From: Megaleporinus macrocephalus
Taxonomy: Eukaryota; Chordata; Actinopteri; Characiformes; Anostomidae
Length of the DNA: 64,000 nt
NCBI GenBank assembly: GCA_021613375.1
Contig: CM038717.1
Coordinates: forward strand, 40,028,087-40,092,086
Direction of reading: 5' to 3'
Positions 11,288 to 25,200 of this stretch are shown in pieces. A program made the translations under genes and the position numbers. The notes below the pieces were generated by a model. The model ran no database searches and had not been told where the DNA came from. It worked only from the letters and a program-made list of their open reading frames with translations. Position 1 is the stretch's first letter, and each line of letters opens with the position of its first letter.

Positions 11288-11709
11288 AATCTCGGAATGT
11301 TGAATGGAAAAATTTCCAATCAGATTTCTGATTGAAAAAGACACAGCCAAGTAGGCTCTTTCTCACTGGTTAGAACATCAGGATCTTTAGTTTAACCACC
11401 AGCACACTTAGGAACTGAGAGCGGAAGCAAGCAATCCTGCTTTGAGGCTAAACGTCACTCTGGAATTTCAGGAAACACCAATAACTGCCGACTTTCAGCA
11501 GCACAGGATCAGGAATGGGAATCAGCGGAAACAGCAGCAGCTCCTCGCTGCAAAGACTGCCACCTACAGGGTCAAACACATCTTACTGTTTGTTCGAGGC
11601 GCTTCAAACTAAACGTATGGAATGTCGATCACGAGCTGCGAACGTACCCAGCGTCGGCTTGGTGCCAACATTCCGCTGGAAGTGTGCAGCTCTAGGAGTG
11701 AACGTTCTC

Positions 11710-11740
11710 AACGTTCTCAATGTTCTCAATGTTCTCAACG
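11710..11740. repeat. Short 9-bp repeat
   Basis: Four consecutive GTTCTCAAY units (CAACGTTCTCAATGTTCTCA) near the right end of the MITE. Confidence 0.8.
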
Positions 11741-11785
11741 GTCTCTCGGGCGAAGCATCAACAGATGTAATGTGAACGCAGCTTA

Positions 11786-11964
11786 ATCTTGGCTCCAGGC
11801 GTCTACACGTTTAGCGCTGGACGTCATCCCGTCCGGAAGTTTGCTGGTTCGGAAGTCGCCCCGCACTTCCGCGTGAGGAGAAATTCATTATTGCGAGCGT
11901 CTGTTTTCGCGAACTTCCCTACTCGTCCCGTCGTACGTGTTGTGGCTGAAAATCCCCCTCTCCA

Positions 11965-12003
<39 letters not shown>

Positions 12004-12711
12004 CTCTCTCTCTCAAGATAAACGGATTGACTTCTTTTAACGTATATATCTACTCTTTCTCTTTTAGACTTCCGAGAAGAAAGTCAGGCACAACTGCAAG
12101 AGTTTTCCACAGTGTGGAGAGATTGCCATTGAAGATCCGCGAGCTGTTCGCTAACAGCTCCGCCAAAGGTTCCGTTTTTTTTTTGTCCGTTTTTCCTTTT
12201 TCTCAGAAACAACATCATCATGATATGTTTGAATAGTCCCCCAACGATTCCGCACAATTCCCAAAAGAAGAAGAAGAAGAAGAAGAAGTAGAAGAAAACA
12301 TCTTTTCCACTGTATTTTCATACATATTTACTGTTCCTTTTTTTTTTTTTTTTGGAAACCGGGAATGTCGAAAAAAGGAAAGAGAGGGAAAAAATGTCCC
12401 ATGTGTGTCTCTGTTTTCTTTTCTTTTTTTTTCCTTAGCCAATGAACACGTAATGATATACGGTTAACCAGGAAACATCATGACGGGGGGAGGAGGAAAA
12501 CAGCGACGACCAAAAATAAAAAATAAAAAGAAGAAGAAGAAGAAGAAGAAGAAGAAGAAGAAGCTGGCTGGTCGGATGGAAGGTCGATCATCTTCATCGA
12601 TTGATCTGATTGGATTTGATTGTTTACAGACGGTCAGGAGCGTAAATGACGTCGTCAAAGGTAGTGATCGCTCACCATTTTGAAAAAGTCTGGCAGCTTT
12701 GACCTGAGAGA
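11786..12711. other. Non-coding with microsatellites
   Basis: Contains (CT)n at 11970-12000, (AAG)n at 12265-12290 and again at 12529-12562, plus T runs. Single-copy sequence between them shows no exon signature. Confidence 0.7.
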
Positions 12712-13680
<969 letters not shown>

Positions 13681-13754
13681 TTTGGTTAAACAGAAACTGT
13701 CATACTATATAACAGGAACATACATGAAGGAGGAACTCAAATACACTAAACCCT

Positions 13755-14012
13755 GTTATATTATATTATATTATATTTATTATATTATATTATATTATAT
13801 TATATTATATTATATTATATTATATTATATTTATTATATTATATTATATTATATTATATTATATTATATTATATTATATTATATTATATTTATTATATTA
13901 TATTTATTTTATTATATTATATTATATTATATTATATTTATTATATTATATTATATTATATTATATTATATTATATTATATTATATTATATTATATTATA
14001 TTATATTATTCT
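13755..14012. repeat. (TTATA)n pentanucleotide array
   Basis: About 50 units of TTATA with occasional TTTATTATA slips. Tyrosine/isoleucine-rich open frames in it are artefacts. Confidence 0.97.
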
Positions 14013-14026
14013 ATACTACAAACACT

Positions 14027-14166
14027 GTCCACTAACTGGCCACTTTATTAGAAACACCCACCTTGAACATCCACTAACTGGCCACTTTATTAAAAACAAC
14101 TACCTTATACTTCCACTAACTGGCCACTTTATCAGAAACACCAACCTTGTGCTTCCACTAGCTGGT
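14027..14166. repeat. Three-copy tandem repeat, about 42-bp unit
   Basis: Three imperfect copies of CCACTAACTGGCCACTTTAT followed by TAGAAACACCnACCTTG. The motif TGGCCACTTTATTAG is familiar from teleost interspersed repeats. I do not assign a family. Confidence 0.85.
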
Positions 14167-14683
14167 ACTAGGGAGTAAAGTTATGAGTCAGTAAATGGTG
14201 GAGAGCTGCAGGTATGGTGTAGTTATCAGGTACAGGTATACGCTGAGCTCATGTACAGTCGTTATCTCTGCACTGCGTATATCATTAATATATCCAACCT
14301 CCGGCGCCGCGAGCTCCCAGACAAAGTTCAACATTCTCAGCGTTTCTGAGGTTACGGCTCGTCAGCCGAGGCGCGTCCAGCAGTTTATCAGGTGATGAAA
14401 CAGACCAGGTCAGTATTTCATCTCCGTCACACTTCGGGTTTAGAAGCATTTGAGTTTCCTTCAGACGGGAATGATTTGAGGGTTTGTGATTGGATGGGTT
14501 TCTCAAACACACACAACTTAAACTATAAAAACAAACACTGACACTTCAGTTGGGGGGGGGGGGGTGCTGTTATTTGGTTTATGAAGCCAGCAGCAGGTTA
14601 TAACTAGTCAATATAAACATGTATATAAAATAAGTATATGATATTCTCAGTGCTCTCATTAAGCTTTATTAAGCACAGGACTA
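14167..14683. other. Non-coding single-copy DNA
   Basis: Nothing recognisable apart from a run of ten G at 14554-14563. Confidence 0.5.
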
Positions 14684-15445
14684 TGGCTGTGTCTCAAATC
14701 CTACTGAGCTCCCTACATAGGCAGCATTTTACGTCATAGTATGTACTCCAGATATGTAGACTGTCCCAATACTTACATACCTAAAACATGCTGTCTACTG
14801 AGGAACCTTATTTAGACCCGCTAAGACAATCCCATGATGCAGTGCAGGCTAATCTAGGAGCAGTGAAGTGGTTTTAAAATGTGAGTTATTTTGATTCTCT
14901 GGAGTTTTCATGTGTTTCTGGTCATATAATCACACAGAACAGTATTTTATTATCAACTCTGTAACGAGTCCTTCACCATTTACACTTTATACTCCAGACA
15001 TTAGCATTTATGTGCTGCAGTGGGCGGAACAAGCCGTGACGCAGCCTCTCTCTAACTAGAGCGTCTCAGTAATCTGTTTACACACTCACTACCTAGACAG
15101 CCCACTTACACACTCACTACCTAGACAGCCTACTTACACACTCACTACCTAGATAGCCTACTTACACACTCACTACCTAGACAGCCTACTTACACACTCA
15201 CTACCTAGACAGCCTACTTACACACTCACTACCTAGACAGCCTACTTACACACTCACTACCTAGACAGCCTACTTACACACTCACTACCTAGACAGCCTA
15301 CTTACACACTCACTACCTAGACAGCCTACTTACACACTCACTACCTAGACAGCCTACTTACACACTCACTACCTAGACAGCCTACTTACACACTCACTAC
15401 CTAGACAGCCTACTTACACACTCACTGGGGTTTGAGACAGAGCCA
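14684..15445. mobile_element. Inverted-repeat MITE carrying a 28-bp minisatellite
   Basis: The left end TGGCTGTGTCTCAAATCC (14684) is mirrored by GGTTTGAGACAGAGCCA ending at 15445, a 17-bp terminal inverted repeat with two mismatches. No transposase is present and I could not find a target duplication, so the superfamily is open. Nearly half of the element is the internal tandem array at 15079-15426. Confidence 0.6.
15079..15426. repeat. 28-bp minisatellite, about 12 units
   Basis: Near-identical 28-bp units containing CACTCACTACCTAGACAGCC. The array stops 3 bp before the right terminal inverted repeat of the enclosing MITE, so it probably expanded from a single subterminal copy. Confidence 0.97.
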
Positions 15446-15994
15446 GTGTTATTGCATAGCTGTAATAAGCGATCAGCTTAATAAAGACATAACTAGTGCA
15501 TTAAAATCCCCCCTAGACTGAAGTGTTCATATCAATAAACACAAACTCAAAATAAGAGAAAGAATGTGTACCTGAGCTGTTACATAACACTGACATAAAC
15601 ATGCTATAAACACACCATAGCAGACGCTTTATGTTGCCAAATATTTACTTTAGTGATATATATATATAGTATATTAGTATATTATATATTAATATATTAT
15701 ATATTAGTATATTATATTGTCATGTTATAATTAACATTATCGTCATGACATAACGTTTTAACTCCTGACAACACATGAGATCTGCTATGACATGTTATAG
15801 CAGGGTTATGTCAATCTTACATAGCATCATCTGTAACCTACAGGTGTTCATATTAATACTCAACCGCTGCCATACTTACTGTATATGAATGTGTTATGTC
15901 GTACAACAGGGATGTTTGTGGTTTATGGAAGCCCGTAACACCACTCAGAAACAAAACAGCCTTTCCAACAGTTTCTATAATTATGACAGTAACG
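15446..15994. other. Non-coding, AT-rich
   Basis: Contains an AT-rich TATATTAGTATATTA cluster at 15655-15720. No gene is seen. Confidence 0.5.
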
Positions 15995-16960
15995 AGTATC
16001 TGAGAATTATGACTTGGTATCTAATACTTATATATATACGTATTTCATAAGTAATAATGAGATACTATTTCATAATATTGCTTCTCATCTCATAAAAATG
16101 ACATTCTCATAAATATATCTTATACAAATGATCTGATAATACGGAGAAACTTTCCTACAATGTTGATATAGTATCTCATGAATTTGAATTTAAAATCTTA
16201 CAATTTTCTCCTAGTGTATCATAATTATGACTTGCGATCTCATAATTTCCATTTTCATAATTTTGATTTCATATCTAATACTAATGAAATACTATTTCAC
16301 AAATATGACTTATCTCATAAATATGACTTAATATGAGCATAGCTAATAATCTCATAATTTGTGGCTCTCTATATAATTTATTATATAATAATGACTTACT
16401 ATCTTATAAGGATGACACTTCATACTATGGAGAAAGTTTTAAATCTAGTATTTCAAAATAATAAGATTATCATGACTTCTTATTGCTATCTCATAATTAC
16501 AAGTTAGTATCTCATAAACATTATTTACACTCTCATAATTATGAGTATATATTTTAATTATATTTGCTTCTTGTTATTATGTCATTGCTGTCTCATAATA
16601 AGATCCCACAATTATGATGATTATCTCACTAATATATCACTTACTATCTTATAATTATGACTTATCTCATAATTATGCTTTTAATTATTAATGACTTTGT
16701 ATCTCATACTAATGATCTACTGCATCACAAAAACCATTTGCTATCTCATAATAAGAGGAAGTTTTACATAATTTTGACTTAGTATCTCAAAATTATGACC
16801 CACCTTATCATACTTATGACTTGCGCACTCGTAGTTATGACTTCATCTCTTAATCATTATTGACATTATAATTCTGAGTATCTCCTAATAATTATCAGCT
16901 ATTTCATAATCACGACTTAGTATCTCTTCATCATTATTATTATGACATCACAATAAATTT
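15995..16960. repeat. Degenerate AT-rich array (CTCATAATTATGACTTA-like)
   Basis: Variants of TATCTCATAATTATGACTTA recur every 20-40 bp, too diverged to set an exact period. TCATAATTATGA is itself palindromic. This looks like an old simple-repeat array. Confidence 0.7.
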
Positions 16961-17491
16961 TTTTCTTTCGTAATGTTCTGTAAGGCCCTTTTTCTCTGGT
17001 GGTGAAATCAGGCTTCCATAGTATTTGGACGGTCTTTCGGTGTGTTTTCTGAAATATGGGACTGCGCTGACCTGAACGCAGACTGTATGTTGTCGTTGTT
17101 TTTGGAATTTTTTTTTTTTTGCCAATCTGTTGTTCCGGCGCGGCCAGTGTGGAGTGCTGATTGGTTGGGGGCTGATCCTATTAGACTCTATTGTTCTGCG
17201 TTCACTGCCATAAACAGCAGATTAAACTCTAATCAGTCGAGTCTCTCAGCTATACTAATTTCCTCGCCTCGTCTCAAGGTGGACGTTCTGGGGTTTTTCT
17301 GAGAGCGCGAGAGGAGAATTACCCCCATCTGCTCGACACCGGCCAAACTTTCTTCTGTAGAAACAACCGTCCAACCAGCTTCCTCCCTTTCAGCAGACGC
17401 AGCTCACCAGCCGAGACGCGTTACTGTCTGAGGTGTGTTGTACGCTGGAGCTACGAGGCTAACGAAACCGGCGGTGACAGCTTCCACCACA
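16961..17491. other. Non-coding single-copy DNA
   Basis: Includes a run of about 13 T (17108-17120). Open frames on both strands are short and without splice context. I see no gene. Confidence 0.5.
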
Positions 17492-20400
17492 ACTGACCAC
17501 TACACCACCGTACTGACCACTACACCACCGTACTAACCACTACATCACCATACTAACCACTACACCACCATACTAACCACTACACCACCATACTAACCAC
17601 TACACCACCTTACTAACCACTACACCACCATACTGACCACTACACCACCGTACTAACCACTACACCACCGTCCTAACCACTACACCACCATACTAACCAC
17701 TACACCACCATACTGACCACTACACCACCATACTGACCACTACACCACCATACTAACCAATACATCACCATACTAACCACTACACCACCATACTAACCAC
17801 TACACCACCGTACTGACCACTACACCACCGTACTGACCACTACACCACCATACTAACCACTACACCACCATACTGACCACTACACCACCGTACTAACCAC
17901 TACATCACCATACTAACCACTACACCACCATACTAACCACTACACCACCATACTGACCACTACACCACCATACTGACCACTACACCACCATACTAACCAA
18001 TACATCACCATACTAACCACTACACCACCATACTAACCACTACACCACCGTACTGACCACTACACCACCATACTGACCACTACACCACCGTACTAACCAC
18101 TACACCACCGTACTAACCACTACACCACCGTACTAACCACTACACCACCGTACTAACCACTACACCACCATACTAACCACTACACCACCGTACTGACCAC
18201 TACACCACCATACTGACCACTACACCACCATACTGACCACTACATCACCATACTAACAACTACACCACCATACTGACCACTACACCACTATACTAACCAC
18301 TACACCACCATACTGACCACTACACCACCGTACTAACTACTACACCACCATACTAACCACTACACCACCGTACTGACCACTACACCACCATACTGACCAC
18401 TACACCACCGTACTAACCACTACATCACCATACTAACCACTACACCACCATACTAACCACTACACCACCGTACTGACCACTACACCACCATACTGACCAC
18501 TACATCACCATACTAACAACTACACCACCATACTGACCACTACACCACTATACTAACCACTACACCACCATACTAACCACTACACCACCGTACTGACCAC
18601 TACACCACCATACTAACCACTACACCACCATACTAACCACTACACCACCGTACTAACCACTACACCACCGTACTGACCACTACACCACCGTACTGACCAC
18701 TACACCACCGTACTAACCACTACACCACCGTACTAACCACTACACCACCGTACTGACCACTACACCACCGTACTGACCACTACACCACCGTACTAACCAC
18801 TACACCACCGTACTAACCACTACACCACCGTACTAACCACTACACCACCATACTAACCACTACACCACCATACTAACCATTACACCACCATACTAACCAC
18901 TACACCACCATACTAACCACTACACCACCATACTGACCACTACACCACCATACTAACCACTACACCACCGTACTAACCAATACACCACCGTACTAACCAC
19001 TACACCACCATACTAACCACTACACCACCGTACTAACCACTACACCACCGTACTGACCACTACACCACTACACCACCGTACTGACCACTACACCACCATA
19101 CTAACCACTACACCACCGTACTGACCACTACACCACCATACTAACCACTACACCACCATACTAACCACTACACCACTACACCACCGTACTAACCACTACA
19201 CCACCATACTAACCACTACACCACCATACTAACCATTACACCACCATACTAACCACTACACCACCATACTAACCACTACACCACCATACTGACCACTACA
19301 CCACCATACTAACCACTACACCACCGTACTAACCAATACACCACCGTACTAACCACTACACCACCATACTAACCACTACACCACCGTACTAACCACTACA
19401 CCACCGTACTGACCACTACACCACTACACCACCGTACTGACCACTACACCACCATACTAACCACTACACCACCGTACTGACCACTACACCACCATACTAA
19501 CCACTACACCACCATACTAACCACTACACCACTACACCACCGTACTGACCACTACACCACCATACTAACCACTACACCACCGTACTAACCACTACACCAC
19601 CGTACTAACCACTACACCACCGTACTCACCACTACACCACCATACTGACCACTACACCACCATACTAACCACTACACCACCATACTAACCACTACACCAC
19701 CGTACTAACCACTACACCACCATACTAACCACTACACCACCATACTAACCACTACACCACCGTACTAACCACTACACCACCATACTAACCACTACACCAC
19801 CACACTAACCACTACACCACCATACTAACCACTACACCACCGTACTAACCACTACACCGCCATACTAACCACTACACCACCGTACTAACCACTACACCAC
19901 CATACTGACCACTACACCACTACGCCACCATACTAACCACTACACCACCGTACTAACCACTACACCGCCATACTAACCACTAGAGCACCATACTAACCAC
20001 TACACCACCATACTAACCACTACACCACCGTACTAACCACTACACCACCATACTAACCACTAGAGCACCATACTAACCACTACACCACCATACTAACCAC
20101 TACACCACCGTACTAACCACTACACCACCATACTAACCACTACACCACCGTACTAACCACTACACCACCGTACTGACCACTACACCACTACACCACCGTA
20201 CTGACCACTACACCACCATACTAACCACTACACCACCGTACTGACCACTACACCACTACACCACCGTACTGACCACTACACCACCATACTAACCACTACA
20301 CCACCATACTAACCACTACACCACTACACCACCGTACTGACCACTACACCACCATACTAACCACTACATCACCATACTAACCACTACACCACCGTACTAA

Positions 20401-21124
20401 CCACTACACCACCGTACTAACCACTACACCACCATACTAACCACTACACCACCGTACTAACCACTACACCACCATACTGACCACTACACCACCATACTAA
20501 CCACTACACCACCTTACTAACCACTACACCACCATACTAACCACTACACCACCTTACTAACCACTACACCACCATACTAACCACTACACCACCATACTAA
20601 CCACTACACCACCGTACTGACCACTACACCACCGTACTGACCACTACACCACCATACTAACCACTACACCACCGTACTAACCACTACACCACCGTACTAA
20701 CCACTACACCACCATACTAACCACTACACCACCGTACTAACCACTACACCACCTTACTAACCACTACACCACCGTACTAACCACTACACCACCATACTAA
20801 CCACTACACCACCATACTAACCACTACACCACCATACTAACCACTACACCACCGTACTGACCACTACACCACCATACTGACCACTACACCACCATACTAA
20901 CCACTACACCACCTTACTAACCACTACACCACCATAATAACCACTACACCACCGTACTAACCACTACACCACCATACTGACCACTACACCACCATACTAA
21001 CCACTACACCACCATACTAACCACTACACCACCTTACTAACCACTACACCACCATACTAACTACTACACCACCATACTAACCACTACACCACCTTACTAA
21101 CCACTACACCACAATACTAACCAA
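17492..21124. repeat. 20-bp minisatellite, about 180 units
   Basis: Units read CACTACACCACCATACTAAC, with CCG/CCA and TAAC/TGAC the main variable sites. Some units carry an 8-bp internal duplication (CCACTACA doubled), recurring near 19060, 19170, 19430, 19530, 20190 and 20330. This implies block duplications within the array. It would lie in the 3' flank or 3' UTR of tcf4. Confidence 0.98.
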
Positions 21125-21308
21125 AGAGTCAGGCACCACATAACCCGTCTATTAAACATTACTGAACAACATCCACACGCTGAGGCAGGTCAGCCAGGCG
21201 GTCACCACAGTAACTGTTGTTGTGGTTAGTGGCTTTTGTGTGGTAGCTACATCCGCTAGGCGACTCCAGAGTTAGAGCTGGAGAAGTGGACAGGTCTTGG
21301 CTGATGGG
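21125..21308. other. Spacer between two minisatellites
   Basis: Single-copy sequence of about 180 bp with no recognisable element. Confidence 0.5.
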
Positions 21309-21970
21309 CTGAGGCGAGGAACGAAGGGCTGAGGCGAGGAACGGAGGGATGAGGCGAGGAAAGGAGGGCTGAGGCGAGGAACGGAGGGATGAGGCGAGGA
21401 ACGGAGGGATGAGGCGAGGAAAGGAGGGCTGAGGCGAGGAACGGAGGGATGAGGTGAGGAACGGAGGGCTGAGGCGAGGAACGGAGGGCTGAGGCGAGGA
21501 ACGGAGGGATGAGGCGAGGAAAGGAGGGCTGAGGCGAGGAACGGAGGGATGAGGCGAGGAAAGGAGGGCTGAGGCGAGGAAAGGAGGGCTGAGGCGAGGA
21601 ACGGAGGGATGAGGCGAGGAAAGGAGGGCTGAGGCGAGGAACGGAGGGATGAGGCGAGGAAAGGAGGGCTCAGGCGAGGAACGGACGGATGAGGCGAGGA
21701 ACGGAGGGCTGAGGCGAGGAACGGAGGGATGAGGCGAGGAAAGGAGGGCTGAGGCGAGGAACGGAGGGATGAGGCGAGGAAAGGAGGGCTCAGGCGAGGA
21801 ACGGACGGATGAGGCGAGAGGAGCGGAGGGCTGAGGCGAGGAACGGAGGGCTGAGGCGAGGAACGGAGGCCTGAGGCGAGGAACGGAGGCCTGAGGCGAG
21901 GAACGGGGGGCTGAGGCGAGGAACGGAGGCCTGAGGCGAGGAACGGGGGGCTGAGGCGAGGAACGGAGGG
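21309..21970. repeat. 20-bp G-rich minisatellite, about 33 units
   Basis: Units of CTGAGGCGAGGAACGGAGGG alternate with GAT-start and AAAGG variants. The array begins about 130 nt past the tcf4 stop codon in transcript direction. If tcf4 has a normal-length 3' UTR, the array is transcribed as a C-rich repeat. The 279-residue Pro/Ser/Arg frame across it is a repeat artefact. Confidence 0.97.
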
Positions 21971-22101
21971 ACGGTTTTAAAAACGTGTTGGGGACCAATT
22001 TTGCGGTTTGCCATGTTTGGGGTCGGATTGAATGGTCAGCGTGAGCAAACAGCAGATTAGTGTGAAGTGAAATCTGACCATTTAGGGGAGGGTGTGGCTT
22101 T

Positions 22102-22238
22102 TTACATTTGTCCCATTGGGTTGGAGGCGTCGCCCATGCCGTGATGAGCCCCGCCCAGAGACAGGGGCGGACCGTCCGACGACACTTTTTCTTCCTCCCG
22201 TCTCTTCAGACACGCCGCCTTCGGGTTCAGATTCCTCT
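22102..22238 (-). CDS. tcf4: Transcription factor 4 (E protein), last coding exon
   Basis: Terminal coding exon of the class I bHLH transcription factor TCF4 (E2-2/ITF2), a nuclear DNA-binding protein. The exon starts after a TCCTCAG acceptor and completes a split Glu codon. It then reads [20 protein letters not shown], the conserved C-terminal E-protein block just after helix 2. A TCF4-type tail with [16 protein letters not shown] and MGQM follows, ending at TAA (22102-22104). The tail separates it from TCF12 and TCF3. The 137-nt length keeps frame with the bHLH exon at 26390-26619. The upstream intron is almost wholly a 19-bp minisatellite. The 3' UTR follows below 22102, but no polyadenylation signal is obvious in the next few hundred bases. 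Confidence 0.97.
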
Positions 22239-22262
22239 CTGAGGACACAAACACAAACAGCT

Positions 22263-25200
22263 GGTCAGTATGTGCAGGTGCAGTCAGTATGTACAGGTGC
22301 AGTCAGTATGTACAGGTGCAGTCAGTATGTATTGATGCAGTCAGTATGTACAGGTGCAGTCAGTATGTATTGATGCAGTCAGTATGTACAGGTGCAGTCA
22401 GTATGTACTAATGTAGTCAGTATGTACAGGTGCAGTCAGTATGTACTAATGTAGTCAGTATGTACAGGTGCAGTCAGTATGTACAGGTGCAGTCAGTATG
22501 TCCAGGTGCAGTCAGTATGTATTGATGCAGTCAGTATGTACAGGTGCAGTCAGTATGTATTGGTGCAGTCAGTATGTACAGGTGCAGTCAGTATGTATTG
22601 ATGCAGTCAGTATGTACAGGTGCAGTCAGTATGTATTGATGCAGTCAGTATGTACAGGTGCAGTCAGTATGTATTGATGCAGTCAGTATGTACAGGTGCA
22701 GTCAGTATGTGCAGGTGCAGTCAGTATGTACAGGTGCAGTCAGTATGTACAGGTGCAGTCAGTATGTACAGGTGCAGTCAGTATGTATTGATGCAGTCAG
22801 TATGTACAGGTGCAGTCAGTATGTATTGATGCAGTCAGTATGTACAGGTGCAGTCAGTATGTACAGGTGCAGTCAGTATGTATTGATGCAGTCAGTATGT
22901 ACAGGTGCAGTCAGTATGTGCAGGTGCAGTCAGTATGTATTGGTGCAGTCAGTATGTACAGGTGCAGTCAGTATGTGCAGGTGCAGTCAGTATGTATTGG
23001 TGCAGTCAGTATGTACAGGTGCAGTCAGTATGTACAGGTGCAGTCAGTATGTCCAGGTGCAGTCAGTATGTATTGATGCAGTCAGTATGTACAGGTGCAG
23101 TCAGTATGTATTGGTGCAGTCAGTATGTACAGGTGCAGTCAGTATGTATTGATGCAGTCAGTATGTACAGGTGCAGTCAGTATGTATTGATGCAGTCAGT
23201 ATGTACAGGTGCAGTCAGTATGTGCAGGTGCAGTCAGTATGTACAGGTGCAGTCAGTATGTACAGGTGCAGTCAGTATGTACAGGTGCAGTCAGTATGTA
23301 CAGGTGCAGTCAGTATGTATTGATGCAGTCAGTATGTACAGGTGCAGTCAGTATGTACAGGTGCAGTCAGTATGTATTGATGCAGTCAGTATGTACAGGT
23401 GCAGTCAGTATGTGCAGGTGCAGTCAGTATGTATTGGTGCAGTCAGTATGTACAGGTGCAGTCAGTATGTGCAGGTGCAGTCAGTATGTATTGGTGCAGT
23501 CAGTATGTACAGGTGCAGTCAGTATGTACAGGTGCAGTCAGTATGTCCAGGTGCAGTCAGTATGTATTGATGCAGTCAGTATGTACAGGTGCAGTCAGTA
23601 TGTATTGGTGCAGTCAGTATGTATTGATGCAGTCAGTATGTACAGGTGCAGTCAGTATGTATTGATGCAGTCAGTATGTACAGGTGCAGTCAGTATGTGC
23701 AGGTGCAGTCAGTATGTACAGGTGCAGTCAGTATGTACAGGTGCAGTCAGTATGTACAGGTGCAGTCAGTATGTATTGATGCAGTCAGTATGTACAGGTG
23801 CAGTCAGTATGTACAGGTGCAGTCAGTATGTATTGATGCAGTCAGTATGTACAGGTGCAGTCAGTATGTGCAGGTGCAGTCAGTATGTATTGGTGCAGTC
23901 AGTATGTACAGGTGCAGTCAGTATGTGCAGGTGCAGTCAGTATGTATTGGTGCAGTCAGTATGTACAGGTGCAGTCAGTATGTACAGGTGCAGTCAGTAT
24001 GTACTAATGTAGTCAGTATGTACAGGTGCAGTCAGTATGTACAGGTGCAGTCAGTATGTACAGGTGCAGTCAGTATGTATTGGTGCAGTCAGTATGTATT
24101 GATGCAGTCAGTATGTACAGGTGCAGTCAGTATGTACTAATGTAGTCAGTATGTACTAATGTAGTCAGTATGTACAGGTGCAGTCAGTATGTATTGATGC
24201 AGTCAGTATGTACAGGTGCAGTCAGTATGTACTAATGTAGTCAGTATGTACAGGTGTAGTCAGTATGTACAGGTGCAGTCAGTATGTACAGGTGCAGTCA
24301 GTATGTGCAGGTGCAGTCAGTATGTATTGGTGCAGTCAGTATGTACAGGTGCAGTCAGTATGTACTAATGTAGTCAGTATGTACAGGTGCAGTCAGTATG
24401 TACAGGTGCAGTCAGTATGTACAGGTGCAGTCAGTATGTATTGATGCAGTCAGTATGTATTGGTGCAGTCAGTATGTATTGGTGCAGTCAGTATGTACTA
24501 AAGTAGTCAGTATGTACAGGTGCAGTCAGTATGTACTAATGTAGCCAGTATGTACAGGTGCAGTCAGTATGTACTAATGTAGCCAGTATGTATTGGTGCA
24601 GTCAGTATGTACTAATGTAGTCAGTATGTGCAGGTGCAGTCAGTATGTACAGGTGCAGTCAGTATGTATTGATGCAGTCAGTATGTGCAGGTGCAATCAG
24701 TATGTACAGGTGCAGTCAGTATGTATTGATGCAGTCAGTATGTACAGGTGCAGTCAGTATGTGCAGGTGCAGTCAGTATGTATTGGTGCAGTCAGTATGT
24801 ACAGGTGCAGTCAGTATGTATTGATGCAGTCAGTATGTGCAGGTGCAGTCAGTATGTACAGGTGCAGTCAGTATGTATTGATGCAGTCAGTATGTACAGG
24901 TGCAGTCAGTATGTACAGGTGCAGTCAGTATGTATTGATGCAGTCAGTATGTACAGGTGCAGTCAGTATGTACAGGTGCAGTCAGTATGTACTAATGTAG
25001 CCAGTATGTATTGGTGCAGTCAGTATGTACTAATGTAGTCAGTATGTACAGGTGCAGTCAGTATGTGCAGGTGCAGTCAGTATGTATTGGTGCAGTCAGT
25101 ATGTACTAATGTAGTCAGTATGTACAGGTGCAGTCAGTATGTACAGGTGCAGTCAGTATGTACAGGTGCAGTCAGTATGTATTGATGCAGTCAGTATGTA

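Larger units (their letters stand above)
10639..11782. mobile_element. Harbinger-like non-autonomous DNA transposon (MITE)
   Basis: The left end GGCTACGTTCACATTACA is matched in inverted orientation at the right end (TGTAATGTGAACGCAGC), with one mismatch and one extra base. Both ends are flanked by TTA (10636-10638 and 11783-11785), the TWA target duplication expected for PIF/Harbinger elements. There is no transposase ORF in the 1,144 bp, so it would be mobilised in trans. A second pair of related inverted ends lies inside. The superfamily call rests on the TTA flanks and end sequence only. Confidence 0.55.

Noticed and set aside
21159..22014. 279-codon Pro/Ser/Arg-rich minus-strand ORF beyond the tcf4 stop
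   Set aside because: It is the 20-bp minisatellite read in the presumed tcf4 3' UTR. No independent gene evidence.
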